Source: a bacterium
GTDB taxonomy: Bacteria; Hydrothermota; UBA3073; JACQXS01; JAGMCI01
Length of the DNA: 64,000 nt
Assembly (NCBI GenBank): GCA_030018315.1
Contig: JASEGA010000002.1
Location: forward strand, 79,056-143,055
Reading direction: 5' to 3'
Shown: one piece after another, positions 54,201 through 62,055 of the stretch
Layout of the letters: the number at the start of each line of letters is the position of its first letter
How positions within the stretch are numbered: the stretch's first letter is position 1
The notes under the pieces: model-generated
Database searches by the model: none
Told to the model about the DNA's origin: nothing
What the model saw: the letters and a program-made list of their open reading frames with translations, nothing else
Translations under genes and position numbers: made by a program

Positions 54201-56271
54201 CACAAATCAAGGGATGAACCAGATATACAATAATGACTGTTGGAATATTTATGTAGATAGATGTCCATATGTTACAATGGCACAGGGTAATAATTGGGTG
54301 ACTACTTGTAAGGCAGCTGAGATAGATGCTAAGATTTATGATGATAATGAGAACCCGGCTTGTGGGCCAGTTGACTTCAGTTATTTCTATACCTGGGGGC
54401 CTATTGAGGCTGATACTACTTTCTCTGGTATTGTATCTATTGGGGGTGAACTTATAGTACCTGCGGATAAGACATTGACTATAGAGCCTGGGACGACAGT
54501 TAGGTTTGCGGCAGGTATTGAACCACTTACAGGGTTAAGTGTTGAAGGTAGATTGAATGCCATGGGAACTGAAGATAGTCCGATTATGTTTACATCTGAT
54601 GCAGCTATACCAAAGGCTGATGATTGGCAGGGAATTACATTTAGAACCACGGATAAACACGGATGTGAACACAAAATTACACAGATTATGGGGACACAGA
54701 TTACACAGCTTATAGACACAGAGGAGACAGAAATACAATTGCAAATTGCAGATTGTAAATTACAAAATGCAAAAATGGGGACACAGATTATGGACACAGA
54801 GGAGACGGAGTTAAATAGTTTGCCAGTTAGCCAGTTAATTAGTTTATTAGAGACGAAAAGTGACCCTAAAGAGAAGATTAAGGATTGTATTGTAGAGTAT
54901 GCATATCGTGGAATATCTGTGTTAGATAAGGATAGGAAGCTTGAGGTTCAGAAGTGTAGGATAAGTGATTGTTTGGATGCTGGAGTGTATTCACTTGCTA
55001 ACCAGTTGAGCCTTATGCAAAATACTATTGTACATAATGGTAGAGGTATATGGGTAGATAAGGGCAAGACAGAGGTTAAGAGTTCAATTATTACAAATTC
55101 GTGGGATGCAGGCGTATATGCAACAAATACTGCCGTTGTAGATGTAAAGAATGATACTTTACTTAGTAATGCAACGGGGTTGTGGTATACAAATGGGTCA
55201 AGTGGTGAAGTTAAGAATAGCACAATTATGGACAATGAGACTGGTATTCTTACTTCAGGTAGTTCAAGTCCAAGTGTTAAACTCACTAATATAGTAGATA
55301 ACACGAGTTACGGTGTATACATAGACGAGCGGTCGCAACCTAATCTTGGTGATAAGAATGCGAACAAGGAGTCAAGAAATGTAATACATAACAATAGTAA
55401 ATACGATGTTTATAATAATACCCCAAACACTATCTGGGCACAGAGAAATTATTGGGGGACTATGGATTTGGATGAAATTAAGACTCATATTTTTGACTAT
55501 TATGACAATTCAGCTTTGGGCAAGGTAATATTTGAGCCCCTCTGGTCAGGTCCTGACAATCCAGGTGGTGCCAATCAAGTCATTGCCTCTGATATAAAGG
55601 GCAGTAATAACCAGTATACAGATCCTGAAGCAGCTTTAGGTACACCAGATGGTGGATTTGTATCTTTAGGTGTAGGTGGCTGGATTGTATTAGAGATGGG
55701 TACCACTATCGTTGATGGCCCATGTGCTGACTTTACTGTATACGAGGGTGCGGGAGAGGAATTAAACGAGAGTTTCTACATCTTTGGTAGTAATGATACA
55801 ATCTCATGGACACCTCTTGGCTCAGGAATTGGAACAGCGTCATTTGACCTCTCAGGTTCTGGACTATCGCAGGTAAAATACATAAAGATTGTAGATGATG
55901 GAGATGGCGACTCACTATCTTCTGCACCTGGCTATGACCTTGACGCAGTTGTTGCCATAAATGGGCCACCAGCAGGAATAGAAGAAAGTCAACTCTCAGT
56001 ACTAAATATCCAAAATCTATTCCAGGTTTCCCCTAACCCATTTGGTTCGGAGGCTAAAATTAGATTTGGCTTACCCAAGAAGGGGGTGGTGAGTTTAAAA
56101 ATTTACGATATTTCAGGGCGGTTAGTAAAGACTCTGGTAAATAGTAAGAAAGAGCCTGGATATTATAATGTCAGCTTTGATGCAAAAGGACTAGCAACTG
56201 GCATATACTTTGCAAAGTTTGAAGCTGGTGGTGGTTATACAAAGACAGAAAAGCTTATTTTGATGCATTAA
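48268..56271 (+). CDS. Giant secreted lipase/propeller/beta-helix mosaic protein with sorting domain
   Basis: A 2667-residue exoprotein. After a signal peptide (KRLIGLVLPIAALRLNAA), residues 20-370 are an alpha/beta-hydrolase of the PGAP1/lipase type with PIIFVHGHKSE and the nucleophile Ser195 in VDIVAHSMGGLVAR. Residues about 490-580 and 1115-1215 are Ig-like (NGGEHLEIGKTYTITWDIKN). FN3-like domains lie near 585-780 and propeller repeats near 790-1110 and 1225-1570. Two beta-helix regions follow (about 1590-2010 and 2050-2430, each opened by VTLTIKPGVKIW or LTIEPGTTVRFA), then a beta-sandwich domain (about 2435-2570, IASDIKGSNNQYTDPEAALG) and a sorting domain (SPNPFGSEAKIRFGLPKKGV). Intergenic-type A/T repeats are translated near residues 2130-2190. 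Probable surface hydrolase; substrate unknown. Confidence 0.88.
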   Translation: MKRLIGLVLPIAALRLNAADIPIIFVHGHKSEADTVAGFKTWNPHDYTTVMQKILNSHYDGYTAGLPLNCCENTELQPTPDAKRIYNFSYYHPQGNPGVIGLSEQKVKVYIYYDGAGRKRVSAPYMEGYPPDPYDHIEWWPRYLPKPMEPSDFVAWNRTFIESWNTGRFAKRLADFIDKVLTKTGATKVDIVAHSMGGLVARVAIKNYGCRSKVRKLLMVATPNHPFNNPLETTLFYMFSGDKDWQKDGEDLEMNANLFGGDQEFIDLWNGEDMLWHDWLGYDNYISGGMSVIRGERKHKKIAGVLTGPDDGVVDISQAYLASATFNPIIYASHGHSEPHDYVVYEDIGASGELSLTECTYTTEFIKKWMIDDDVVINGAFQRCPVIYPSQQTITPPQTVLRIDLNAYEYSNVLSILAKLKPEFETWVGIPTHNCTPGTPGNPVFSLSRPSQNGYYTLEVHTYDMEGEIYYFLEEDSLTKYLYGNGESFQLQLQNPIGGEVLTAGESYTVRWWSNDMAISQHLYYSLDSGVSWQHFLSSNTNDEQQREADWYPPQVVTYNAKIKLEFSLDANHTFSRTSGSFTILAHPYNLVARAISENSIELCWNNPVTVSVSIDSIQIYRKPALDGTDEYGRIDKVLDGTSFYTDNTVERGITYYYKVRAYVGSWESPFSDEKSATTPWLSAPTEVTAAGISFDKVKLTWRDNSNYEEKYAIWREIAGKSDTLIWVDANPGTGQMEFIDNNLLPGTTYRYRIAAYETVHGFSDTTYSKYARTFPVATAFQNGRKLATFDNLICMVYAMDGKIWYKESSNGGENWSITCLSGELLNCTHPAIAITSSGTRFVVWTQYDPTNPNRGWVYRVYSNDGIIWEEPFLLINRWETITPPSIAIGRGDTVHMALTYRQVAKKLDKVDPTVLYMRVFPEPEGEDVYYPDFPIVPIYACVAIDLRGIPHVVWQQEGKICTSKRTGYHKWTKPETISGSCRNCQFPSATSDASGRLFCIWQAGSKLYLSTCSDGISWTAPLPIASVSLDVSTFPVISTWDGNLYVAWNDIEQDNFEIYMSEKKVNEDWLVPINISNTHENSTFPHIALSPGNFYSMWTEGNEPPFEIKFEKMLVAPEVTLIYPNGGEHLEIGKTYTITWDIKNHIKEQKLEYTTDGVTWYPIATITDPNLHSYDWKVPELPSDNCRVRITVTNAIGNTALDESDANFSICYLTSDIAEATGYNNQRKLAIDSQDNLHLVFSDDNIVRYARSTDYGQSWSDKVVIGNGRFPALAVDNVGKKNTCWINREGSEDVLYYCKNFGEPQELLRMATGILVGGFAPPAIVVDDNDWVHIALKTVKLVEQGFEYVIRYRTFPVGHPEGTDWETVASYLTWVEPKPLTSPSVDIDEYQRPHIAFTFPIEEEENTIYYAVKIGGSWTSRDIAKGSHPSMEIWDGYTNVVWQGEDTEIYHIMGRIKPDGIGWSRIRKISDSPYYASVYPVIVGGCEVLWSEEQPDKSYQIYENHFNGIGWEGPHDIDGIHTMTNECFPQADIEVIQPHPGVIGWKLHYVYTSGNEAPYEIRYGSKDVFVPYLFSSKITEDTEWTRDVYITGDVIIDSGVTLTIKPGVKIWASPWSDDQSSGVDAGRCEIIVNGALLAVGTESDSIRFTSATETPVVGDWYGIRFSVHAQGELDYCMVEYASTGIRCDGSSPIITHNTIEQNAIGIDIKNSSPIIRANTIQLNRSYGIYCWNSSAIIDSNFIYKNSMAISDSTKLKFEPQLTTDVHRYKSMDLGRFTPINGFFPRSDTIEFEGTGIYAYESNLTLTNNKIVDNFKGIYTGGYTRGRYEGNMVKDNVWHGLDITSPMGFALEIKNNTFINNGWYQYPEPLAGLSLGFREFSIDSSWAIVTGNEFTDNHIGVSVRRYGENPSGAFYACIKGNKFEHNLYGVHSFGAKIPRLRSVLTGNIITDCDSVGVWFSFAYDSGLIDLGNLIDADTTNQGMNQIYNNDCWNIYVDRCPYVTMAQGNNWVTTCKAAEIDAKIYDDNENPACGPVDFSYFYTWGPIEADTTFSGIVSIGGELIVPADKTLTIEPGTTVRFAAGIEPLTGLSVEGRLNAMGTEDSPIMFTSDAAIPKADDWQGITFRTTDKHGCEHKITQIMGTQITQLIDTEETEIQLQIADCKLQNAKMGTQIMDTEETELNSLPVSQLISLLETKSDPKEKIKDCIVEYAYRGISVLDKDRKLEVQKCRISDCLDAGVYSLANQLSLMQNTIVHNGRGIWVDKGKTEVKSSIITNSWDAGVYATNTAVVDVKNDTLLSNATGLWYTNGSSGEVKNSTIMDNETGILTSGSSSPSVKLTNIVDNTSYGVYIDERSQPNLGDKNANKESRNVIHNNSKYDVYNNTPNTIWAQRNYWGTMDLDEIKTHIFDYYDNSALGKVIFEPLWSGPDNPGGANQVIASDIKGSNNQYTDPEAALGTPDGGFVSLGVGGWIVLEMGTTIVDGPCADFTVYEGAGEELNESFYIFGSNDTISWTPLGSGIGTASFDLSGSGLSQVKYIKIVDDGDGDSLSSAPGYDLDAVVAINGPPAGIEESQLSVLNIQNLFQVSPNPFGSEAKIRFGLPKKGVVSLKIYDISGRLVKTLVNSKKEPGYYNVSFDAKGLATGIYFAKFEAGGGYTKTEKLILMH

Positions 56272-56312
56272 ATACTTAGTTAATTCTGGTTATCTTGATT
56301 TAATAGACTATA

Positions 56313-57191
56313 GTGATAAGCAGTTTTAAGGAGCTTATTGAGGCTGCAAAATTAAAAGGTCCAAAACGTATTGTAGTAAGCGGGGGAGATGACCCTGTAG
56401 CTATTGAAGCTCTTAGATGGGCAGCTGAAATTGGGCTTGTAGAGCCTATACTTGTTGGAAATGAGAAGAAAATAAGAGAGATTACTAAAGAATTCGAAAT
56501 TGTACCCGCTACTACAGAAGAAATTCCTGTTAAAGCTGCCAAGCTTGTCGGTAGTGGTAAAGCAGATATACTTATGAAGGGAAAAATATCTACTTCTGCG
56601 TTTTTGCGGGGAGTCCTGGACAAGTCTGTAGGACTTAGAACACAGAGGACTCTTTCTCATATTGCAGTCGTAGAGAGCCCTCTTTACCATAAACTGCTTC
56701 TAATAACTGACGGTGGTATGATTATAAAGCCGGATCTCAATACTAAATGTAATATTTTAATGAATGCGATAGAGTTTGCACATGCACTTGGGATTATATA
56801 TCCAAAGATAGCCATTCTTGCTGCAATTGAAACAGTAAATCCAGATATGCAAGAGACTATTGATGCAGCTGAAATTGCAAGAATGGGAGCAAGTGGAGAG
56901 TTTGGCGAATGCAAAGTAGAAGGGCCCCTTGCTCTTGACATTGCTGTATCCAAAGAGGCTTGTAAACTCAAAGGAATAGAGAGTGAAGTAGCTGGAGATG
57001 CAGATATGCTACTTATGCCGGATATAGCTTGTGGTAATATATCTGCTAAGTCTATGGTCTGGCTAGGTGGTGCAAAGATAGGTGGTATAGTAGTTGGGGC
57101 ACGTGCTCCATGCGTGATGCTATCAAGGGCAGATTCAAAGGAAACTAAAATTAACTCAATTGCTATGGGAGTGATAACTACTCCACTATAA
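56313..57191 (+). CDS. ptb: Phosphate butyryltransferase/acetyltransferase family
   Basis: An acyltransferase exchanging CoA thioesters and acyl phosphates, probably butyryl-CoA or another short acyl-CoA, feeding substrate-level ATP formation with a butyrate kinase. The 292 residues are typical for Ptb: RIVVSGGDDPVAIEALRWAA near 19, ADILMKGKISTSAFLRGVLD near 83, HIAVVESPLYHKLLLITDGG near 112-131, and MPDIACGNISAKSMVWLGGA near 231. The substrate cannot be fixed from sequence. The kinase is not in the window. The start is GTG 56313 without a Shine-Dalgarno. Confidence 0.88.
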   Translation: MISSFKELIEAAKLKGPKRIVVSGGDDPVAIEALRWAAEIGLVEPILVGNEKKIREITKEFEIVPATTEEIPVKAAKLVGSGKADILMKGKISTSAFLRGVLDKSVGLRTQRTLSHIAVVESPLYHKLLLITDGGMIIKPDLNTKCNILMNAIEFAHALGIIYPKIAILAAIETVNPDMQETIDAAEIARMGASGEFGECKVEGPLALDIAVSKEACKLKGIESEVAGDADMLLMPDIACGNISAKSMVWLGGAKIGGIVVGARAPCVMLSRADSKETKINSIAMGVITTPL

Positions 57192-57366
57192 AAGAAGAAA
57201 GATGCAAAAATTATTATTTTACATAACAGCATTAATAAATTCGTGTAATCCCTTATCAAAAAGGTGTTTCCCTCTTTATTAGTCGTAAGTCTATAATCTA
57301 TCTATATTTAGGATACATAATAAGCTGTAAATTGGCTTAAATATTGGGGAATTTATAATTTTTTAC

Positions 57367-57396
57367 TTGACAAAAATAGCCTTTATAAAGTACCAT
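57367..57396 (+). promoter_or_regulatory. Promoter of the HU gene
   Basis: TTGACA (57367-57372), 18-nt spacer, TACCAT (57391-57396, 4 of 6 consensus). The ribosome site AAAGGAGG is at 57405-57412, 8 nt before ATG 57421, so this transcript keeps a leader. Confidence 0.5.
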
Positions 57397-57420
57397 TTAG
57401 CAAGAAAGGAGGTGAATTAA

Positions 57421-57693
57421 ATGAAGAAGGCGGACCTTATTAACGCGATTGCGAGAGATGCTGATATTACAAAGAAAGCTGCAGGAAAAGCAGTTGATTG
57501 CTTCATTGATACTGTATCAGATGCTCTCGCAAGGAAGCAAACAGTGACACTCGTCGGGTTCGGCACATTCTATGTAGCTAAGAGAGCTGCCAGAAAAGGT
57601 AGGAATCCAAGAACAGGTGCTACACTAAACATACCTTCAAAGAATGTTCCAAGATTCAGACCCGGGACCGAACTCAGAGAGAGGGTAAGATAA
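57421..57693 (+). CDS. hup: HU family DNA-binding protein
   Basis: A histone-like DNA-bending protein of 90 residues. It matches HU throughout: KKADLINAIARDADITKKAA at the start, VTLVGFGTFYVAKRAARKGR near 42-61 (the HU/IHF signature), NPRTGATLNIPSKNVPRFRP near 62-81 (DNA-binding arm with the intercalating proline region). It is monocistronic: strong Shine-Dalgarno before and a strong terminator 20 nt after. Confidence 0.96.
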   Translation: MKKADLINAIARDADITKKAAGKAVDCFIDTVSDALARKQTVTLVGFGTFYVAKRAARKGRNPRTGATLNIPSKNVPRFRPGTELRERVR

Positions 57694-57712
57694 AACTCTT
57701 ACACAATAAAAA

Positions 57713-57742
57713 GGGCTCTAAAATTTTAGAGCCCTTTTTTTT
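57713..57742. terminator. Intrinsic terminator between hup and argF, works both ways
   Basis: A perfect 22-nt palindrome, GGGCTCTAAAATTTTAGAGC plus CC, at 57713-57734 is followed by T8 and preceded by A5. It therefore can end hup transcripts and, on the other strand, the long operon ending in argF. Confidence 0.93.
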
Positions 57743-57781
57743 ATTAAATTTCTTCTGTAGCTTTCTACTACTTGTACCCTT

Positions 57782-58702
57782 TTATATAGTTAGTTGTTTG
57801 GATTTAATGTTAGATGGGGCAAATAATTTGATAAGTAGTGCTTTTTGAATATGTAAGCGGTTAGCTGCCTGATCAATGACTATTGAATTTTGTGAATCTA
57901 TAACTTCAGATGTTATTTCTTCACCCCGATGTGCTGGTAAACAATGCATTATAAGACAATTTGGTTTCGCATGCTTCAAAAGTTTAAAGTTTACCTGGAA
58001 ATTCTTAAATACTTTTAGTCTTTGTTTTCTTTCTTCTTCCTGTCCCATCGAAACCCAAACATCTGTGTATACAACATTTGCATTATTGACAGCTTCAATA
58101 GGGTCATTCACAATTTTAGCGGAACTTAGTTTTATATAATCATTCATTGGCTCATATCCCTTTGGACTTGCGACCCACATATTGAGCCCAACTATCTTCG
58201 CACCAAGCATTAATGAGTGACATACATTGTTGCCGTCTCCGATGTAGGCAAATTTTAGTCCATCAAATTTATTAAATTTTTCCTTTATTGTAAACAGGTC
58301 AGCAAGTGCCTGGCAAGGGTGTTCAAGGTCAGAAAGTGCATTTATCACTGGAATACTTGCGTATATGGCTAAGTCTACTAAAGTTTGATGAGTAAAAACT
58401 CTTGCTATTATCCCGGATATCCATTTTGATAGATTTTGTGCTATATCCTTCACTGTCTCACGTGAGCCAATTCCTATGTCTTTTTGTGAAAGATAAATGG
58501 AGTTGCCTCCAAGTTCATATATTCCTGTTTCAAATGTTACCCTTGTTCTTAGAGACGGTTTTTCAAATATAAGTGCAAATACTTTGTTATCAAGTAGTCT
58601 TTTGTGCTTTAGTCTTAGTTTTTTAAGTCTCTCAGCAAGTGAAAATAGGGTTTCAAGGTCGGTTTTATTTAAATCTTTAATAGAAATAAAATCTTTTTTC
58701 AC
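57782..58702 (-). CDS. argF: Ornithine carbamoyltransferase
   Basis: Makes citrulline from ornithine and carbamoyl phosphate in arginine synthesis. The 306-residue protein has the carbamoyl-phosphate site [20 protein letters not shown] near residues 48-67, [16 protein letters not shown] near 127 and the ornithine-specific [11 protein letters not shown] near 258. [15 protein letters not shown] near 150 is the second-domain loop. It starts with GTG 58702, overlapping the rpmE stop by 4 nt, so it is the last gene of the hslV-to-argF operon, an unusual place for an arginine gene. Confidence 0.93.
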   Translation of the reverse strand: MKKDFISIKDLNKTDLETLFSLAERLKKLRLKHKRLLDNKVFALIFEKPSLRTRVTFETGIYELGGNSIYLSQKDIGIGSRETVKDIAQNLSKWISGIIARVFTHQTLVDLAIYASIPVINALSDLEHPCQALADLFTIKEKFNKFDGLKFAYIGDGNNVCHSLMLGAKIVGLNMWVASPKGYEPMNDYIKLSSAKIVNDPIEAVNNANVVYTDVWVSMGQEEERKQRLKVFKNFQVNFKLLKHAKPNCLIMHCLPAHRGEEITSEVIDSQNSIVIDQAANRLHIQKALLIKLFAPSNIKSKQLTI

Positions 58703-58899
58703 ACCTTCTTATATCTTTTCTTGAACCTCTCTATTCTTCCTGCAGTGTCAATAAGTTTCTCCTGACCTGTAAAAAATGGGTGACACTTTGAGCAAATCTC
58801 TACATGTAAGTCTTTTTTTGTAGACCTTGTGTGTACAACATTACCGCAAGCGCAGGTTATTGTTGTATCATAGTATTCTGGATGGAGGTCTCTTTTCAT
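58699..58899 (-). CDS. rpmE: 50S ribosomal protein L31, zinc-binding form
   Basis: A 66-residue large-subunit protein. It starts [20 protein letters not shown], and the two cysteine pairs [10 protein letters not shown] and [10 protein letters not shown] define the zinc-containing (C+) form; [20 protein letters not shown] is the conserved C-terminal half. The first 32 nt overlap the end of def in another frame, so the two proteins share DNA. A GGAGGGAATATG-type Shine-Dalgarno (AAGGAGGG) lies inside def. Confidence 0.96.
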   Translation of the reverse strand: MKRDLHPEYYDTTITCACGNVVHTRSTKKDLHVEICSKCHPFFTGQEKLIDTAGRIERFKKRYKKV

Positions 58900-59377
58900 A
58901 TTCCCTCCTTCTCCAACCTATATCAAATTTTACTCTCTCAACAGGACTAAGTTTATCAATTATAAGAATCCCATTCAGATGGTCTATCTCATGCTGTAGT
59001 ACTCTCGCCAAAAGATCTGTTGCTTGTATTATTTTTTCTTTACCATATTCATCAATCCCTTTAATCACAACAAAATTTGGCCGTGTTATTTCAATTCCAA
59101 CTCCGGGTAACGAAAGACATCCCTCTTCAAGTATATCATTACCCTTGGATTCCACAATTTTTGGATTTATAATACTTATACATCCATCCCCTCTGTTAGC
59201 AAGTATTATTTGTTCAAGTATTCCAATTTGTGGTGCTGCAATTCCCACAGCCTCATGCTCTTTTATCACTTCCTCCATTATTTGAATCACATACTGTAGT
59301 TTTTCTGGGTCAAAATCTTTAATCTCTCGTGCTTTATTTCTTAATATAGGGTCGGGATATATTCGTAGTTCATTCAT
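58868..59377 (-). CDS. def: Peptide deformylase
   Basis: Removes the formyl group from nascent protein N-termini. The 169-residue protein contains all three metal-site motifs: [10 protein letters not shown] near 43-52, [10 protein letters not shown] near 86-95 (Cys ligand), and [13 protein letters not shown] near 128-140 (HExxH). The start ATG 59377 overlaps the aspS end by 8 nt. Its C-terminus (KRPPSRIL) is encoded in the overlap with rpmE. No fmt gene is nearby. Confidence 0.96.
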   Translation of the reverse strand: MNELRIYPDPILRNKAREIKDFDPEKLQYVIQIMEEVIKEHEAVGIAAPQIGILEQIILANRGDGCISIINPKIVESKGNDILEEGCLSLPGVGIEITRPNFVVIKGIDEYGKEKIIQATDLLARVLQHEIDHLNGILIIDKLSPVERVKFDIGWRRREYEKRPPSRIL

Positions 59378-61085
59378 TTCTTATTTTTACATGAACCTCC
59401 TTTAGTTGTGCTTCATCCACTTCTGATGGGATTCCTTCAAGCAACCCTACACCTGTTAAAGTTTTTGGGAATGCTATTACATCTTGGATACTTGGTATAT
59501 TTAGCATAATTGCTATAAGCCTATCAAGTCCCAATGCAATACCTCCATGGGGAGGTGCCCCATATTCTAAAGCCTCAAGTAGGCAACCAAATTCCTTTAC
59601 TCGCCTGTCTTTATCAAGTCCTATGATTTCCATAACTTTTTCTTGTAAATTACGAATGTGTATTCTTATGCTACCTGTTCCAAGTTCTACTCCATTAAGA
59701 ACAAGGTCATAAAGCTTGCCAATCGCAGCCTCAGGATTATTTTCTATAACTTCGGGTTCCTTTGGCATAACAAAAATATGGTGTGAAGGTACTAATCTAC
59801 CTGTGTCTTTATCATATTCAAACATAGGAAAATCTGTAATCCAAGTAAAATCATACTTACCACTCTTTTGTAATAATTGCTTATCTATTAGCTCCCTTCT
59901 TACCCCTCCAAGTGCTTTACTTACTCTCTTTGATTCACCAGCAACAATCAATACAGTTGAATTTTTTGAAAGTCCAAATTCTCCTAAGACTTCCTCACTG
60001 AAGAACTTACAAACTGGACCAGAAAATTTACCTCCAATAAATTTGAGCCATGATAGCCCCATTCCATACCCCTTAGCTATATTCTCAAAATTGTTGAGCT
60101 CCTTTTTTGGTATATCTCCTTCACATATTATACATTTTACTGTATTGGCTTCCTTAAATATTCTGAATTCGCTTTTCTTAGCAATCTCTGATATATCAGT
60201 TAAAAATAAGTCATACCTCGTATCAGGCTTCTCGCTTCCATACTTCTCAATAGCTTCTTCATATGTCATTCTCTTAAATGGTGTATGTAAATGCATATTA
60301 AGGACTTTCTTAAATATATATTCCATAAGCCCCTCAGTTAGTTCAAATACATCTTCTTCATCTACAAAAGCAAGTTCGACATCAAGTTGTGTAAACTCAA
60401 GTTGTCTATCTCTCCTTTGGTCTTCATCTCTAAAGCATTTAGCAAGTTGATAATAGCGGTCAAATCCTGCTATGATAAGTAGTTGCTTGTAAATCTGGGG
60501 TGACTGAGTAAGTGAGTAAAACTTACCTAAGTGTAACCTTGATGGGACAATGAAATCCCTTGCTCCTTCAGGCGTACTACGACCAAGGATTGGCGTTTCT
60601 ATATTTACAAAACCCTGGTTATGCAAATACTCTATTATTGCTTGATAGACTTCGCTCTTAAATATTATTGCACGTTGCATTGGATATCTACGCAAATCAA
60701 GGTATCTATATCTCAGGCGTAGCTCATCCTTCGCTTTCACTTCATCAGCTATCACAAATGGAGTAACTTTTGATTTAGAAATAACCTCAATTTTATCTGC
60801 TTCTACATCTATCTCACCTGTAAGTAACTCAGGGTTTTCCATCCCATTAGGACGTAACGAAACTATTCCGCTTACACTTATAACCCATTCATGTCCAATT
60901 TCTCTCATCAGTTTGAGCAAATTTTCATCTTTTACTACTATTTGTGTTATCCCAGTCCTGTCTCTTAAATTTATAAACCCTACTTTCCCGTGGTCTCTTA
61001 TTGAATCTACCCATCCTGCAAGCACAACCTGAGTATCTACATCACTTTTTCTAAGTTCGCCACAATTATGTGTACGGTATTTCAT
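59370..61085 (-). CDS. aspS: Aspartyl-tRNA synthetase, bacterial type
   Basis: Charges tRNA with aspartate. The 571-residue enzyme has an N-terminal OB-fold (YRTHNCGELRKSDVDTQVVL), class II motif 1 FVNIETPILGRSTPEGARDF near 158-177, motif 2 AKCFRDEDQRRDRQLEFTQL near 214-233 and motif 3 APPHGGIALGLDRLIAIMLN near 515. The GAD insertion domain (about 290-410) marks the bacterial type. Whether it also misacylates tRNA-Asn cannot be told by eye. It overlaps the NYN gene by 4 nt at the start and def by 8 nt at the end. Confidence 0.96.
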   Translation of the reverse strand: MKYRTHNCGELRKSDVDTQVVLAGWVDSIRDHGKVGFINLRDRTGITQIVVKDENLLKLMREIGHEWVISVSGIVSLRPNGMENPELLTGEIDVEADKIEVISKSKVTPFVIADEVKAKDELRLRYRYLDLRRYPMQRAIIFKSEVYQAIIEYLHNQGFVNIETPILGRSTPEGARDFIVPSRLHLGKFYSLTQSPQIYKQLLIIAGFDRYYQLAKCFRDEDQRRDRQLEFTQLDVELAFVDEEDVFELTEGLMEYIFKKVLNMHLHTPFKRMTYEEAIEKYGSEKPDTRYDLFLTDISEIAKKSEFRIFKEANTVKCIICEGDIPKKELNNFENIAKGYGMGLSWLKFIGGKFSGPVCKFFSEEVLGEFGLSKNSTVLIVAGESKRVSKALGGVRRELIDKQLLQKSGKYDFTWITDFPMFEYDKDTGRLVPSHHIFVMPKEPEVIENNPEAAIGKLYDLVLNGVELGTGSIRIHIRNLQEKVMEIIGLDKDRRVKEFGCLLEALEYGAPPHGGIALGLDRLIAIMLNIPSIQDVIAFPKTLTGVGLLEGIPSEVDEAQLKEVHVKIRNE

Positions 61086-61693
61086 TGCTTAAGTATAAGC
61101 TCATCACCTATGGGAAAGAACTCATCAGCTATTTCTTTTAAGTCAATAGCTGTATTTTGGGGAAAACCATAAACTTCTACTCTCGGTCCCCTTGCTTTTA
61201 CATCCTCTACTAAACTTACAAAATCACCATCCCCTGACACAAGACTCACCACATCAAGCCACTCCACGAGGTTAAGTACATCGAGTGCTATCCCAATATC
61301 CCAATCTCCTTTCTGTGAGCCGTCTGCTCTCTGAATCAGCGGCTTTCTTCGAATCTCAAATGAGTGATGAGATAAGAGAGAAATAAATCCAGATTGGTTA
61401 ATTTCAGGATTCTCAATTATATAGGCTATTGCTTTTACCAGTCTCCTACCTTTAACTATATGATGTAAGAGCTTTACATAATCAAGTCTTGCTTCAAATT
61501 GACTTTTAGCCGCATAAAACATATTTTGGACATCAACAAAAACACCCACTTTTAAATCCTTCCATTCAACCTTTTGTATTCTCAGATTTCGTAAGTTAAA
61601 TTCTATCTTTCTTATTCGTCTATCCATTTCATCTATATTATTACGAATTTGGCTTAATTCATTACTTCTTTTAAATATTTCAAATATTTTCAT
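61082..61693 (-). CDS. NYN domain (LabA/PIN-like) protein with N-terminal coiled coil
   Basis: Residues 1-42 (SNELSQIRNNIDEMDRRIRK) look like a coiled coil. The rest is an NYN/LabA-type PIN-fold domain with KVGVFVDVQNMFYAAKSQFE near 48-67, GDWDIGIALDVLNLVEWLDV near 129-148 and VSLVSGDGDFVSLVEDVKAR near 149-168. The conserved aspartates (DVQN, DIGIA, GDGDF) fit a metal-dependent ribonuclease; the target is unknown. It is coupled by 4-nt overlaps to vanZ before it and aspS after it, so a role in tRNA or translation quality control is conceivable but inferred. Confidence 0.83.
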   Translation of the reverse strand: MKIFEIFKRSNELSQIRNNIDEMDRRIRKIEFNLRNLRIQKVEWKDLKVGVFVDVQNMFYAAKSQFEARLDYVKLLHHIVKGRRLVKAIAYIIENPEINQSGFISLLSHHSFEIRRKPLIQRADGSQKGDWDIGIALDVLNLVEWLDVVSLVSGDGDFVSLVEDVKARGPRVEVYGFPQNTAIDLKEIADEFFPIGDELILKQ

Positions 61694-62055
61694 CTTCTCC
61701 TCCTAATAATTAGCCACCCTGTGAGAATACCTATAAAATTTACACCAAGGTCAGCAAGTTCTACCTCCCTTCCCGGGATGAATTTTTGATGTAACTCATC
61801 AAATAAAGTAAACAGAATGATTAAAAGAAGAATAAGAGGTTTTTGTTGATTTTTGTTTTTAAAAATTAGCAATGAAAAAATCAAATATTCTCCCAAATGG
61901 CCAATTTTATCTACCCCAAGTATCTTTAGGCCCGGAGTCTCAAGATAAGGTATGCTTGATAAAGTAAGAATGATTATCCCCCAGATACAAGCAGGCAAGA
62001 ATCTTTTAATCCACTCTTTTTCTTGACTTGCATGGGTTTCATAGGGCTTGGTCAC
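61690..62055 (-). CDS. VanZ-like membrane protein
   Basis: A 121-residue integral membrane protein with about four helices ([72 protein letters not shown]). The motif [20 protein letters not shown] near 87-106 with [11 protein letters not shown] is the VanZ-like family signature. The function is uncharacterised apart from teicoplanin resistance for VanZ itself; no glycopeptide resistance genes are near. Four-nt overlaps link it to hslU and the NYN gene. Confidence 0.88.
   Translation of the reverse strand: MTKPYETHASQEKEWIKRFLPACIWGIIILTLSSIPYLETPGLKILGVDKIGHLGEYLIFSLLIFKNKNQQKPLILLLIILFTLFDELHQKFIPGREVELADLGVNFIGILTGWLIIRRRR

Noticed and set aside
57713..57742. HU-downstream palindrome as a mobile repeat
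   Set aside because: Perfect GC-rich stem plus T8 and A5 flanks is a standard bidirectional terminator between convergent genes.
59716..60450. A 244-codon plus-strand ORF inside aspS, and similar long ones opposite hslU and nfeD
   Set aside because: All lie antisense to complete housekeeping genes and have low-complexity serine/isoleucine-rich translations typical of shadows.
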